Positions 25,704-34,308 of a stretch of DNA of 64,000 bases are shown piece by piece. A program made the translations under genes and the position numbers. The stretch's first letter is position 1; the number at the start of each line of letters is the position of its first letter. The notes below the pieces were generated by a model. It made no database searches, was not told where the DNA came from, and was given only the letters and a program-made list of their open reading frames with translations. The stretch is taken from positions 95,573 through 159,572 of the forward strand of contig NZ_JAJTTH010000013.1 in assembly GCF_021341665.1 (NCBI RefSeq), read 5' to 3'. The DNA is from Pseudomonas sp. Au-Pse12. GTDB lineage: Bacteria; Pseudomonadota; Gammaproteobacteria; Pseudomonadales; Pseudomonadaceae.

Positions 25704-26021
25704 TTATCGGTCCTTGATGTGTGCCTGGAGTGTGCCGCCTGCCACCGACTGGATGAAGTGCGCGGCCCTTTCGCCGAGGTCCGCCTGTGAGGCGCGGATC
25801 AGCAAGACCAGGGGCGCCAGGGACAGTGGGTCAATGTCCAGGCGTTGCTGGCTGGAGTCACGCAGTATCAGGGTCAGCTCGGTCCATTGCGCATCGTCGG
25901 CGGTCCGGCTGTCGCCATCGGAGTCCACATGGCAGCCGGCGCCCCACAGGTGCTCGGCAATCCGATAGAAAGCCGGGCGTGGTCCGGGATGATGGAGCAG
26001 CAGGGCGGAATCTGAGGGCAT
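25704..26021 (-). CDS. Hypothetical protein, 105 residues
   Basis: This is a soluble protein with no recognised family. It reads LLLHHPGPRPAFYRIAEHLW, TELTLILRDSSQQRLDIDPL, then VLLIRASQADLGERAAHFIQ. The alternation of hydrophobic and charged residues fits a small alpha/beta domain. The start at 26021 is preceded by CGGACC at suitable spacing; a longer frame adds 13 proline-rich residues. It is separate from the L,D-transpeptidase gene upstream on the same strand by 106 bases. Confidence 0.45.
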   Translation of the reverse strand: MPSDSALLLHHPGPRPAFYRIAEHLWGAGCHVDSDGDSRTADDAQWTELTLILRDSSQQRLDIDPLSLAPLVLLIRASQADLGERAAHFIQSVAGGTLQAHIKDR

Positions 26022-26127
26022 GAGGTCCGGTTCGGGCGAGGTGGCGTTCCAGGTCGGCAACGGTAGCTCGCCGCCGGCGCTCGGCGCAACCCGGGAAGGG
26101 GCTGGCCGGAGCGCTCAGCGTTGTAAT

Positions 26128-26853
26128 TCAGCCGCCATTGGCACTGAGGATGCTCGCCACCTGGCGCGGCTGGCAATTGAGGTAGGGCGAGGATTTCAGC
26201 CAGCGCTGGTCCGGGTACCAGGAGAACATGAACTGGCCATCCTTGAGCTTGTCTATCACCTGGCGCGCCACTTGCGGGCGCACCGCCGGGCAGCCCTGGC
26301 TGCGGCCGATGCGGCCCTGGCGCTGGCTCCACAACGGGTTCACATAGTCGGCGGCATGGATCACGATGTCGCGGTCCCGGGCCCGGTCGTTGAAGCCGGG
26401 TTCCAGGCCGTCCATGCGCAAGGAGTAGCCATGGCTGCCTTCGTAGCTTTCCTGGGTGCGGAACAGGCCCAGGCTGGATTGGTAGCTGCCCAGGCGATTG
26501 GAGAACTGGGTGGCGAAGTTTTCCCCGGATTTCTGCCCGTGGGCCACCAGGTCGCGCAGCACCAGTTTCTTGCTGCGCAGGTCGAAGATCCACAGGCGCC
26601 GGGCGGTGGACGGTTGCGAGTAGTCGATGACCGCCAGGTGCCGGGCTTGCCGGGCGCCACTGCCGACTGCGCACTGCATCGCACTCAGCGCGCTTTTCAG
26701 GGCCTGGGGATTGAGTTCCGGGGCGGCGTGGGCGAGGCTGGCGTACAGCGTCGGGCTGCTGGTGGGATGAGCTTTGCTGGCGGCGAAAGAAGGCATGGAA
26801 AAGGCGCCCAGAGCAAGGACCGCCAAGCAGAATCGGCACAAGAAATTCAACAT
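26128..26853 (-). CDS. Murein L,D-transpeptidase catalytic domain family protein
   Basis: The protein has 241 residues with a signal peptide (about 1-25, ending SFAAS). The second half carries the YkuD_2-type catalytic pattern: GLFRTQESYEGSHGYSLRMD, RDIVIHAADYVNP with the His, then GRIGRSQGCPAV with the nucleophilic Cys. It should act in the periplasm on the peptidoglycan tetrapeptide or a related bond. It is divergent from a larger L,D-transpeptidase gene 153 bases away, so the two wall enzymes share a regulatory region. Confidence 0.85.
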   Translation of the reverse strand: MLNFLCRFCLAVLALGAFSMPSFAASKAHPTSSPTLYASLAHAAPELNPQALKSALSAMQCAVGSGARQARHLAVIDYSQPSTARRLWIFDLRSKKLVLRDLVAHGQKSGENFATQFSNRLGSYQSSLGLFRTQESYEGSHGYSLRMDGLEPGFNDRARDRDIVIHAADYVNPLWSQRQGRIGRSQGCPAVRPQVARQVIDKLKDGQFMFSWYPDQRWLKSSPYLNCQPRQVASILSANGG

Positions 26854-27006
26854 GAATAGAGCGTCCCCATGGTCACTTTGGCTCCTGACGTCCTGTCGTT
26901 CCCCCGGCAGTCTGGTCTATATGTTTAATGCCCAGGCTCGATTATTTTCCGCATCTGCCGTTATGGTTGGACGCCCGTCGGGCGCCCACGGATTGGAGTA
27001 AAGCAG

Positions 27007-28578
27007 TTGTTCAAAAAATCCGCATGTTACTTGAGCCTGTGCCTGCTCGCTGCGCCATTGGTCGCGCTGGCCGCCGAGCTGTCACCGGGCTCGGCGAGCC
27101 CGATGCAAACCGCCCTGACGCAACTGGCCGTGGCTTGCCCGGCGTTGGCGCCGCGCCTGAATTCCCCTGACCAGCAGCTGTTGCAGGGGTTCTACCGGGA
27201 GCAGGGCGAACAGCAGGTCTGGGCGGTCGAAGGGCGCCTGGCCAGCTTGCAGGCGCAGTTGGCGCAGTTGGTGGACGACGGCCTGGACCCGGGGCACTAC
27301 CGCCTGCCGCTGGCGAGCTCGGCGGGGGACAGCCTGTGCAGTGACATCGATATCACCCATCAATATCTGCAAGCCTTGCAGGACCTGCACTACGGGCGCC
27401 TGGCGCAAAGTCGCTTCGAGCCGTTGTGGCGCGCCCAGCCGCTGCCGGACGATCGCCAGGGCGCGCTGTTGGCGATTGCCGTGCCGGGCATCGCGCACAT
27501 CGCCACGGCCTTCGAGCAGGCGCGCCCCAGCCTTGAGCAATACCGCAATCTGCGCCAGGCCTATGCCCATGAACGCCAGCAACCCTTGCCCCAGTGGCAG
27601 GCCGTGGCCGGTGGCCCGTTGCTGCGTCCGGACATGCAGGACAAGCGGGTCCCGGACCTGGCCCAGCGCCTGTATCACGGCGGTTACCTGGCAAGCCCGG
27701 CGGTCAATCCGGACAACGCCTACAGCGGCGATCTGGTCAGCGCGGTGAAGAATTTCCAGCTCAGCCATTCGCTGCAGGCCGACGGCGTGGTCGGTGCCGG
27801 CACCCTGAAAGAGATGAACGTCAGCCCGGCCCAGCGCCGTGAACAGTTGCGCATCAACCTCGAACGCTTGCGCTGGCTGGCCCAGGATTACGAACCGAAC
27901 CTGGTGCTGGTGAACGTCGCGGCGGCGCAGTTGACCTTCTATCAGCATGACGCCGTGGTCTGGCAGACCCGCACCCAGGTCGGCCGTGCCGAGCGCCAGA
28001 CGCCGTTGCTGAAATCCCAGGTCACGCGGCTGACCTTGAACCCCACCTGGACCGTGCCGCCGACCATTCTCAAGGAAGACAAACTGCCGGAAATCCGCCG
28101 TGACCAGGGCTTCCTCAACCGCCAGAACCTGCAGGTGCTGGACGCCAACGGCCAGCCTCTGGCCGCCGAGGACATCGACTGGGAACGCCCGGGCAATATC
28201 CTCCTGCGCCAGGGCGCCGGCCCGCGCAACCCACTGGGGCGCATCGCCATTCGCTTCCCCAACCCGTTCTCGGTGTACCTGCACGACACCCCGAGCCAGG
28301 CCCTGTTCAGCAAGGGGCCGCGGGCCTTCAGCTCGGGCTGCGTACGGGTCGAACAGGCGCTGCAACTGCGTGACTGGCTGTTGAGCCCGGCGGAACGGCT
28401 GCGCACCAACGACCTCCTGGCCACCGGCCTGACCCACGAATTCCGCCTGGCCAAGCCGGTGCCGATCCTGCTCAGCTACTGGACGGTGCAGGCCGACCGC
28501 CATGGGCAACTGCTGTATGCCCCGGACATCTACGGGCATGACCAGGTGCTGTCGACGGCGCTGGGCAGCAAGATCTGA
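27007..28578 (+). CDS. L,D-transpeptidase, YcbB/LdtD type
   Basis: The protein has 523 residues. A signal peptide (about 1-22) precedes a helical scaffold domain, a peptidoglycan-binding segment (AVKNFQLSHSLQADGVVGAG, about 238-257) and a YkuD catalytic domain, which includes VNVAAAQLTFYQHDAVVWQT and ends in SSGCVRVEQALQLRDWLL with the nucleophilic Cys. This is the layout of E. coli LdtD (YcbB), which makes 3-3 cross-links in peptidoglycan and gives beta-lactam bypass. The start is TTG at 27007, with GGAG ten bases upstream; the frame has no ATG before the signal peptide. The divergent YkuD_2 gene is the neighbour. Confidence 0.9.
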   Translation: MFKKSACYLSLCLLAAPLVALAAELSPGSASPMQTALTQLAVACPALAPRLNSPDQQLLQGFYREQGEQQVWAVEGRLASLQAQLAQLVDDGLDPGHYRLPLASSAGDSLCSDIDITHQYLQALQDLHYGRLAQSRFEPLWRAQPLPDDRQGALLAIAVPGIAHIATAFEQARPSLEQYRNLRQAYAHERQQPLPQWQAVAGGPLLRPDMQDKRVPDLAQRLYHGGYLASPAVNPDNAYSGDLVSAVKNFQLSHSLQADGVVGAGTLKEMNVSPAQRREQLRINLERLRWLAQDYEPNLVLVNVAAAQLTFYQHDAVVWQTRTQVGRAERQTPLLKSQVTRLTLNPTWTVPPTILKEDKLPEIRRDQGFLNRQNLQVLDANGQPLAAEDIDWERPGNILLRQGAGPRNPLGRIAIRFPNPFSVYLHDTPSQALFSKGPRAFSSGCVRVEQALQLRDWLLSPAERLRTNDLLATGLTHEFRLAKPVPILLSYWTVQADRHGQLLYAPDIYGHDQVLSTALGSKI

Positions 28579-28601
28579 CGCGGCTCTACAGGAAAGCCGA
28601 C

Positions 28602-28682
28602 CGTGGCGAGGGAGCTTGCTCCCGCTGGGTGGCGTAGCCACCCCGAGGCCCTTATAGCGCTCTGGTGCGAGCGGGTTCGCTG
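28602..28682. repeat. Pseudomonas REP-like element
   Basis: The stretch contains GGGAGC-TT-GCTCCC (28610-28623) in the context GGCGAGGGAGCTTGCTCCCG, a sequence class scattered through P. fluorescens-group genomes as REP hairpins. It sits after the LdtD-type gene and before a strong terminator. REP elements are mobilised by REP-associated tyrosine transposases encoded elsewhere. Confidence 0.6.
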
Positions 28683-28710
28683 GCCCCGATAACTTCAGCG
28701 CAAGCAAAAA

Positions 28711-28747
28711 AAAACGCCGCGGCGCCTGAATGGGCACGCGGCGTTTT
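28711..28747. terminator. Bidirectional intrinsic terminator
   Basis: AAAACGCCGCG (28711-28721) pairs with CGCGGCGTTTT (28737-28747) over a 15-base loop. Its A-run and T-run make it work in both directions between the convergent LdtD-type and amidohydrolase genes. Confidence 0.85.
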
Positions 28748-28758
28748 CATGGTGGGGT

Positions 28759-30642
28759 TCAAGGCTGCGCGGGCGCCAGCTTGTCGTAGATCACATCCAG
28801 CGCCGGCCCCAGGTCGCCATCACCCTGGGTTACCGCCTTGATGCCCCTGGGCAGTGGCAGCGACGGGTCGCCGTGCACGCCCAACGGCGGCGGCAGCGAT
28901 GCGACCTGCGCCGGCCGCTCATAGATCACCCGGCCTTCCTTGACGGTCTTGAGCACCAGGATCTCGCTCAGGGTCTCGGGCGCCACGGTCAGTGGGTTGG
29001 CCGAGAGCACGGCGAAGTCCGCCAGCTTGCCCGGGCTGATCGAGCCTTTGCGGTCCTCCTCGAAATGCTGGTAGGCCGACCACAGGGTCATTGCCTTCAA
29101 CGCCTGCAGCGGCGTCACCCGTTGGTCCGGTCCGAGCACGTAGCCGCTGCGCGTGGTGCGGTTGACCGTGGCCGCCAGTACTCGCATCGAGTCGGGCAAG
29201 GCCACTGGCGCATCGTGGTGGGTGGTGAATGGCATCCCGGCCTTGAGCACCCATTGGGTCGGCGAGATGTTTTCCGCGCGCTCAGGCCCGAGTACCGATT
29301 CGCGGTGCCAGTCGCCCCAGTAGTAGGTGTGCATGGGGAACAGCGACGGGAAGATCTTCAGTTGCTTGAGCTCGGCCACCTGGTCCTTGCGCAGCGTCTG
29401 ACCGTGGATCATCACCGGTCGTACATCGACCCCCGGGTAGGCCTGTTCCGCGGCGCGCATCGAGCTCAGCAACTGGTCAATGGCACGGTCGCCGTTGGTG
29501 TGGGAAAGGATCTGCCAGCGGTTGGCCAATGCCTCCTTGTAGAGGGCCACGGCATCGGCGTCCTTGACCACGCCATAGCCGGCATAGCTGGCGTCCTGGC
29601 CTTGCGGCGGCTTGAAGTAGGGTTGGGTCAGCCAGGCGGTCTTGCCCTGGGGCGAGCCGTCGAGGGTCAGCTTGACCCCGCCGATGCGAAAGTGCTGGTT
29701 GTACACCACCGGCTGGTTGCTCGGGTGATACCAGGGCGCGACCAGCAGTTCCTTGGCGCCGGGGGTGAGGATATCCGGGTAGGAAACAATATCCGCCAGC
29801 AGCTTGCCGTCGCCCGCGGCCTTGATCGCGGTCCGCACCTGGTCCGGCGAAGAGCGGCCGTCCTGGACCGTGGTGTAGCCATAGCTGATGTACAGCTTCT
29901 GCCCGGCGCTGAGCATGTCCACGGCCTGCTCGGCGGTGAGCTTGGGGAAGATCTTGATCAGGGCGTTGAAGAAGGCATTTTCCTCAAGTACGCCGTTGGG
30001 TTCCTGGCTGCCGTCGACGCGGCGGATCACCCCGCCTTCCGGGTTGGGGGTCGACGCGTCGATCCCCGCCAGTTGCAGAGCCTTGCTGTTGAGCACCCCC
30101 AGGTGCGAGGACTGGTGGACGATGGCGATGGGCAGCTCGCGGGTCACGGCGTCCAGGTCGGCCTTGGTGGGATGGCGCTGTTCCTGCAACTGGGAGTCGT
30201 CGTAGCCAAAGCCGAACAGCACGCCGAACTGCCGGGGAATGGGCGACTGCTGTTCAAAGTTGCGCAGGGTTTCCTGGAGCTTGGGGATGCTGTTGTTGGC
30301 CCCGTCCGGTGGCGGCAGCAGGTTGGCACTGGCGGCCTGGAAGCCCACCATCGACACATGGCCGTGGGGGTCGACGAAGCCCGGCAGCAGGGTTGCGCCC
30401 TTGAGGTCGAGCATCTGCGTGGTCGGGCCCTTGCTCTTGAGTACGTGCGGCCGGTCGCCCACGGCGAGGATCTTGCCGTCCTTCACCGCCACGGCCTGGA
30501 CCTTGGGGTGCCGGTCGTCGAGGGTGATGATCGGGCCGTTGAACCAGATGGCGTCGGCCACGGGCGGCGGGCTGGCCGCCAGGGCACTGGCGCTGGCGAT
30601 CTGGAGCGCCGCCACAAGCAGCGCGAGGGAGGTCTTGGACAT
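28759..30642 (-). CDS. Exported amidohydrolase, YtcJ-like
   Basis: The protein has 627 residues with a signal peptide (about 1-24, ending SALAAS). The metal-dependent hydrolase pattern is present: AVKDGKILAVGDRPHV, TLLPGFVDPHGHVSMVG with the HxH metal pair, LSHTNGDRAID and MIHGQTLRKDQV. Amidohydro_3/YtcJ enzymes cleave amide or related C-N bonds; the exported location suggests scavenging in the periplasm, but the substrate is unknown. The ATG at 30642 follows AAGGAAG at good spacing; a longer frame upstream is not used. Confidence 0.85.
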   Translation of the reverse strand: MSKTSLALLVAALQIASASALAASPPPVADAIWFNGPIITLDDRHPKVQAVAVKDGKILAVGDRPHVLKSKGPTTQMLDLKGATLLPGFVDPHGHVSMVGFQAASANLLPPPDGANNSIPKLQETLRNFEQQSPIPRQFGVLFGFGYDDSQLQEQRHPTKADLDAVTRELPIAIVHQSSHLGVLNSKALQLAGIDASTPNPEGGVIRRVDGSQEPNGVLEENAFFNALIKIFPKLTAEQAVDMLSAGQKLYISYGYTTVQDGRSSPDQVRTAIKAAGDGKLLADIVSYPDILTPGAKELLVAPWYHPSNQPVVYNQHFRIGGVKLTLDGSPQGKTAWLTQPYFKPPQGQDASYAGYGVVKDADAVALYKEALANRWQILSHTNGDRAIDQLLSSMRAAEQAYPGVDVRPVMIHGQTLRKDQVAELKQLKIFPSLFPMHTYYWGDWHRESVLGPERAENISPTQWVLKAGMPFTTHHDAPVALPDSMRVLAATVNRTTRSGYVLGPDQRVTPLQALKAMTLWSAYQHFEEDRKGSISPGKLADFAVLSANPLTVAPETLSEILVLKTVKEGRVIYERPAQVASLPPPLGVHGDPSLPLPRGIKAVTQGDGDLGPALDVIYDKLAPAQP

Positions 30643-30757
30643 GTCGGTTCTTCCTTGAAACGGGCTGGAGGGCACTAGCCTAGACGCAAAGCGCCGCCGC
30701 GGGTGGGCTGTTTGAGGTATCTTGTGCGGCCTTTTTTCCCCTTGCTCAAGGTTTCTC

Positions 30758-31129
30758 ATGCCACTCGATAAACGCCGGCAAGCCGCCATGGAGCGCTTGT
30801 TGGCCGCCACCCTGACCGAGGCCTGCGAGGCCGCCAAGGCAGAGATCGTCGGCTTTTCCTGGCTGACCCACGAGGTGGATTACGCGGCCTTTCCGGCGAG
30901 CCTGGTGGTGGCCTGGATCTTCGACACCCAGGCCCACAAGGAGCAGGCCCTGGCGCTGGGCCAGGGCTCGCGGATGATCGAGCTGACGGCCCGGGCCCTG
31001 GGCGAGGCCGATGTGCACCTCGAACCCTTGGCGGCCCATGTGTTCTTCGACAGCGAGGAACAATGCCGGCGCATCAATGGCGGCGATTGGGCGCAACGCC
31101 TGAAGCGCCTGCGCCCGGGACGGGGGTGA
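30758..31129 (+). CDS. Hypothetical protein, 123 residues
   Basis: This is a small soluble alpha/beta-looking protein that begins MPLDKRRQAAMERLLAATL and includes GFSWLTHEVDYAAFPASLVV and EPLAAHVFFDSEEQCRRING. No family is recognised by name. It overlaps nothing, and a DUF1289 gene begins three bases after its stop, so the two are almost certainly co-transcribed. The start at 30758 follows CAAGG. A role shared with DUF1289 is probable. Confidence 0.6.
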   Translation: MPLDKRRQAAMERLLAATLTEACEAAKAEIVGFSWLTHEVDYAAFPASLVVAWIFDTQAHKEQALALGQGSRMIELTARALGEADVHLEPLAAHVFFDSEEQCRRINGGDWAQRLKRLRPGRG

Positions 31130-31132
31130 GCC

Positions 31133-31315
31133 ATGGCCAAGGAAATCGACAATCCCTGTATCGCCCTGTGCCGGCTCAGTGGCGACCTGTGCCTGAGTTG
31201 CGGACGCAGCAAGGACGACATTCGCCAATGGAAACGCATGAAGCGCCCGGAAAAGATGGCCGCGGTGCAGCGGGCCAGTGCGCGGCTCAAGGCCTTGCAG
31301 AAAAAGAAAGGTTGA
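31133..31315 (+). CDS. DUF1289 protein
   Basis: This 60-residue protein matches DUF1289 in full: NPCIALCRLSGDLCLSCGRS (residues 7-26) contains four cysteines in the family spacing, and DDIRQWKRM follows. The cysteines probably bind a metal ion or an iron-sulfur centre. It is the second gene of a two-gene operon with the hypothetical protein at 30758-31129. The physiological role of the family is unknown. Confidence 0.85.
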   Translation: MAKEIDNPCIALCRLSGDLCLSCGRSKDDIRQWKRMKRPEKMAAVQRASARLKALQKKKG

Positions 31316-31325
31316 GGCGCAAGGC

Positions 31326-31811
31326 TCAGGTCTGGTGCTGGAAGTGCCCGGCGCCGAGACGCCTGACACTCAGCCAGAACTCGGTCTCAGGTTCATATTC
31401 GGCCAGAGGCACAAGCTGCTCCTGTCCCAGTTCGTCGACCACCATCACGCTGGCGTCCCAGTCGAAATCCGGGTTCAGGGAGAGGGTGTAGGACGGAAAA
31501 GGGCTGTCGAGCTCGAAATGAATCGAGTAGACCTCCAGCGGCGGGCACGCCAGAGCGCCTTGCTGATACAGCTGCCAGACCTGGCGTATTGCGGGTTCAC
31601 AGAGTTGTTCGGCAAAGGCCAGGGCCAGGGGGATGTCGTCCCAGGCGGCCTGTACCTGTTGCTGCGCCATCGCGAGCCGGTGGTGGGGCGGCTGGTTGCT
31701 GGGGTGCTGGACGTAGATCAGGCGGCTGCCGAACTGCAATTCACATTGCATCACGCCGACAGCGCTCTCCCAGTGACCGAGCATCGCTTCATTCAGCAGG
31801 TCGATTTGCAT
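31326..31811 (-). CDS. Hypothetical protein, 161 residues
   Basis: This is a soluble protein rich in aromatic and acidic residues, with PSNQPPHHRLAMAQQQVQAA in the middle and YTLSLNPDFDWDASVMVVDE near the C-terminus. No family is recognised; the pattern resembles small immunity-like or DUF proteins, but no toxin gene is adjacent. The ATG at 31811 gives MQIDLLNEAM. It is convergent to the DUF1289 gene, with only ten bases between the ends. Confidence 0.5.
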   Translation of the reverse strand: MQIDLLNEAMLGHWESAVGVMQCELQFGSRLIYVQHPSNQPPHHRLAMAQQQVQAAWDDIPLALAFAEQLCEPAIRQVWQLYQQGALACPPLEVYSIHFELDSPFPSYTLSLNPDFDWDASVMVVDELGQEQLVPLAEYEPETEFWLSVRRLGAGHFQHQT

Positions 31812-31824
31812 AGCGCCTGGTGGC

Positions 31825-32466
31825 CTAAGCTGCTTGCCGACGCATGGCCAGGATGGTGCTGCCGAAGAAGATGAAGGTCGAACCCACCACGCGATTGACC
31901 CACTTGGACAGGGCCGGCCGGGTCAGCACGCCCTTGGCCCGGGACGCGAGCACGGCATAGACGCTGAGAGAGGTCAGCGACAGGGCCATGAAGATCAGGG
32001 TCAGGATGAAGAACTGTGGCAGCAGCGCAGCGTGCTGATCGATGAACTGCGGGAACAGCGCGGTGAAGAAGATCGTCGCCTTGGGGTTGGTGGCGGCGGT
32101 CAGGAAGGCCGACTTGAACAGCTTGAGGCGTGGCGGCGGAGCGAGCTTGCCGTCGTCGGCGCTGCTCGCGCTCAGCAGCTGGCTTTTACTGAACAGCTGC
32201 TTGGCACCGAGGTAGAACAGATACCCGGCGCCGACGATTTTCACCGCATTGAAGACCCACTCGGAACTGGCGATTAGCGCGCCCAGGCCGAGCATGGCGG
32301 CGGCGGACATGCAGAACAGCCCGCTGATATTGCCCAGGGATGACCACAGGGTCGACTTGGCGCCGTAGGCCACGCTGTTGTGCAGCGCCACCAGGGTGGC
32401 GGGGCCGGGGCTGGCAATGGCGATCGCCGCCACCAGGGTGTAGGTCAATATCGAGTGAGCATCCAT
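31825..32466 (-). CDS. LysE/RhtB-family amino-acid exporter
   Basis: The protein has 213 residues with about six membrane segments and the LysE-family start pattern IASPGPATLVALHNSVAYGA, followed by SLGNISGLFCMSAAAMLGLG and FLTAATNPKATIFFTALFPQF. It should pump amino acids or analogues out through the inner membrane. The start at 32466 gives MDAHSILTYTL; an upstream frame has no membrane character. It is on the same strand as the hypothetical genes beside it, but separated by 140 bases from the upstream one. Confidence 0.85.
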   Translation of the reverse strand: MDAHSILTYTLVAAIAIASPGPATLVALHNSVAYGAKSTLWSSLGNISGLFCMSAAAMLGLGALIASSEWVFNAVKIVGAGYLFYLGAKQLFSKSQLLSASSADDGKLAPPPRLKLFKSAFLTAATNPKATIFFTALFPQFIDQHAALLPQFFILTLIFMALSLTSLSVYAVLASRAKGVLTRPALSKWVNRVVGSTFIFFGSTILAMRRQAA

Positions 32467-32606
32467 GGTTCGGACTCGTCTTGCGGAACAAAGGGGGCTT
32501 GATTCTATCGGGGCGGTGGCGAGCTGTAAGCCAAAATTCGTAGCCGGAGTCGTGGCGGCTTTGGGAGCGGTCAGTGCTGTATTCGCTTGGCAATTGTCAT
32601 TGGCGT

Positions 32607-33158
32607 CTAGAGCACATTGCGGTGATACACCACCAGGTCGCACGACGACGCAATGATCAGCGTGCGGCCGCTGTAGGAAAAGCCAAAAGCTCTGTATCCG
32701 GATTCAATAGCCAGTTTGTGGAAAACCGCAGGTCGATTGATCTCGGCGCCATACAGCCAAGATCCGGGCTCCACCAGCAGCAGGTGATGTTCGGGCCATG
32801 CCAGGCAGACGCTCTCGACCTGCCAGCCGTCGTTGCTACCCAGGGGCAGACTGCCGCCATTGATACCCGACATCGCAATGGTTTTGCCCGCTAAAGGCCC
32901 AATACCCTGGGCCTCGAGGTAACGGTTGCTTTCGACGTTCTCCGTATAGTCCCGGGCAACCTTTTCCCCCGTCAGGCAGTCGATGACACTTCGCCCTGCA
33001 CTGGAGGTCACCAGCAACAGTTCAGACTCGCGATCGAAACCGACTTCCAGCAGGCTGCCGGCGGCTCGCTCAGTGACTAGCTGCCAGGGTTCCGGAGGCC
33101 GGCCGATGGGGCATTGGGCGATGGTGCGACGCAAGATGTCCAGGTGCGAGGTATTCAT
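32607..33158 (-). CDS. Hypothetical protein, 183 residues
   Basis: The protein appears soluble and rich in beta strands, with repeated motif-like stretches ELLLVTSSAGRSVIDCLTG, SGINGGSLPLGSNDG and HHLLLVEPGSWLYGAEINRP. This resembles a partial WD-like or beta-propeller blade arrangement, but I do not recognise a family. The start at 33158 gives MNTSHLDIL. Its codons are less G/C-biased at the third position than those of its neighbours. It lies 68 bases after the end of a membrane protein gene on the same strand. Confidence 0.5.
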   Translation of the reverse strand: MNTSHLDILRRTIAQCPIGRPPEPWQLVTERAAGSLLEVGFDRESELLLVTSSAGRSVIDCLTGEKVARDYTENVESNRYLEAQGIGPLAGKTIAMSGINGGSLPLGSNDGWQVESVCLAWPEHHLLLVEPGSWLYGAEINRPAVFHKLAIESGYRAFGFSYSGRTLIIASSCDLVVYHRNVL

Positions 33159-33226
33159 CAGGTGCTCCGTTGACGGGGCCCTGATCTATCGATTGGTCAG
33201 GCACCGGCTGGTTGGTCGAGGGTGAT

Positions 33227-33985
33227 TTACTGCATGGCCACGTCGCTGAACTTGAGGGTCAACGGATCGTTGTTGCCATCACGAAATACCAGCTTGATGG
33301 CCGGGGTTCTGCTCATTTTGTTATTGCTTTGCTGGAAGATCAGGGTGACACGGGTCGGCACATTGCGAATCAGCTGGAAGTCCAGCCAGGAATGGGACTC
33401 CACTTGGCCCACGCGGATGGAATTGAAGGTCAGTGGCCCGCCGGATTCGTCGAACAGGCGAGTGCCGTTATCGAAACTGAAATTGCGATCAAGGTTGAGG
33501 TTGGTCAGCTCGAATGAGCAGGTCGGCAAGCGGCCGATGTTTTCGCAGCCTTCCAGTTCAAAACGCACGTTATCCAGCACTTCAATACGTCGGCCCAGCA
33601 GGTTGTTGCCTTCGTTTTCGACAATCTTGGCCTGCAGCTTGGCAAATTCGAACGAGGGCTTGGCGTACTCGGTGCCGAGGATGAAAAAGCCGAATGAAAG
33701 GACGCAGGCCAGGCCAAAGTGCATCAGGCCGCGAAGCAGAGGATTGAGGTTGCGCATCTGCCAACCCAGGGAGACGGCCCCAAGGAACAGGAAGGTGCTG
33801 ACCAGCAGTACGACGTTCTTCCAGCTGACGAAGCTGAAACCGAAGACACTGGGATCGGGGACCGCATAGGTAATCAGGGCCCATAGGGCGCTGAGGACGA
33901 CCCCAAGTCCCGCCATGCCCCGGGTAATCAATGAGGTGAGTTTCTGGGTGCGGGTCGAGGGTGCAATTGAATCTTGAGATGACAT
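33227..33985 (-). CDS. Membrane protein with soluble C-terminal domain, unknown function
   Basis: The protein has 252 residues. Three hydrophobic segments are visible in the first half (near 25-45, 55-78 and 90-110: GLGVVLSALWALITY, LLVSTFLFLGAVSLGW, FGLACVLSFGFFILG). The C-terminal half is soluble and beta-rich (RIEVLDNVRFELEGCENIGR, IKLVFRDGNNDPLTLKFSDV). No family is recognised. Codon use is less G/C-biased than the neighbours. It is the upstream member of a pair with the 32607-33158 gene. Position and composition suggest an acquired two-gene unit, perhaps of the immunity or surface type. Confidence 0.5.
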   Translation of the reverse strand: MSSQDSIAPSTRTQKLTSLITRGMAGLGVVLSALWALITYAVPDPSVFGFSFVSWKNVVLLVSTFLFLGAVSLGWQMRNLNPLLRGLMHFGLACVLSFGFFILGTEYAKPSFEFAKLQAKIVENEGNNLLGRRIEVLDNVRFELEGCENIGRLPTCSFELTNLNLDRNFSFDNGTRLFDESGGPLTFNSIRVGQVESHSWLDFQLIRNVPTRVTLIFQQSNNKMSRTPAIKLVFRDGNNDPLTLKFSDVAMQ

Positions 33986-34308
33986 CAAAGGTACTGGCTC
34001 CTTGTTCCGTAGCCGGATCATGCGTCCTTGCAGGCGATTGTCGGGCCATCGCTCGGGTGAACCTCGTAGGTGAGGGGCACCGCTCGAGTATGGCGGGTTG
34101 CCATTATCCAGTAACCAGAGCAAGGGTAAAGCAGCGTCTGTTTTTGGCGTCCTTGGGGTGCAGTAGGACGCTCTGGGAAACCCAAGTGTCCGGGCGTTTT
34201 ACACCATTGCTGCAATCGATAGTTATCATCAAAAAGTGCAGGTTCCGTTTTTCTGGCAAAGGAGGAAGATAGCGCTTACACCGTGCTTGCTGCAGAAGGA
34301 AATACCCG
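33986..34308. other. Intergenic stretch between divergent genes
   Basis: The 323 bases separate the membrane protein gene from a secreted-protein gene. Apart from GAAGGAAA before the 34309 start, nothing conserved was recognised. It must hold two promoters. Confidence 0.45.

Noticed and set aside
27082..28737. Open frame of 551 codons opposite the L,D-transpeptidase
   Set aside because: It is the shadow of a gene with clear YkuD and peptidoglycan-binding motifs.
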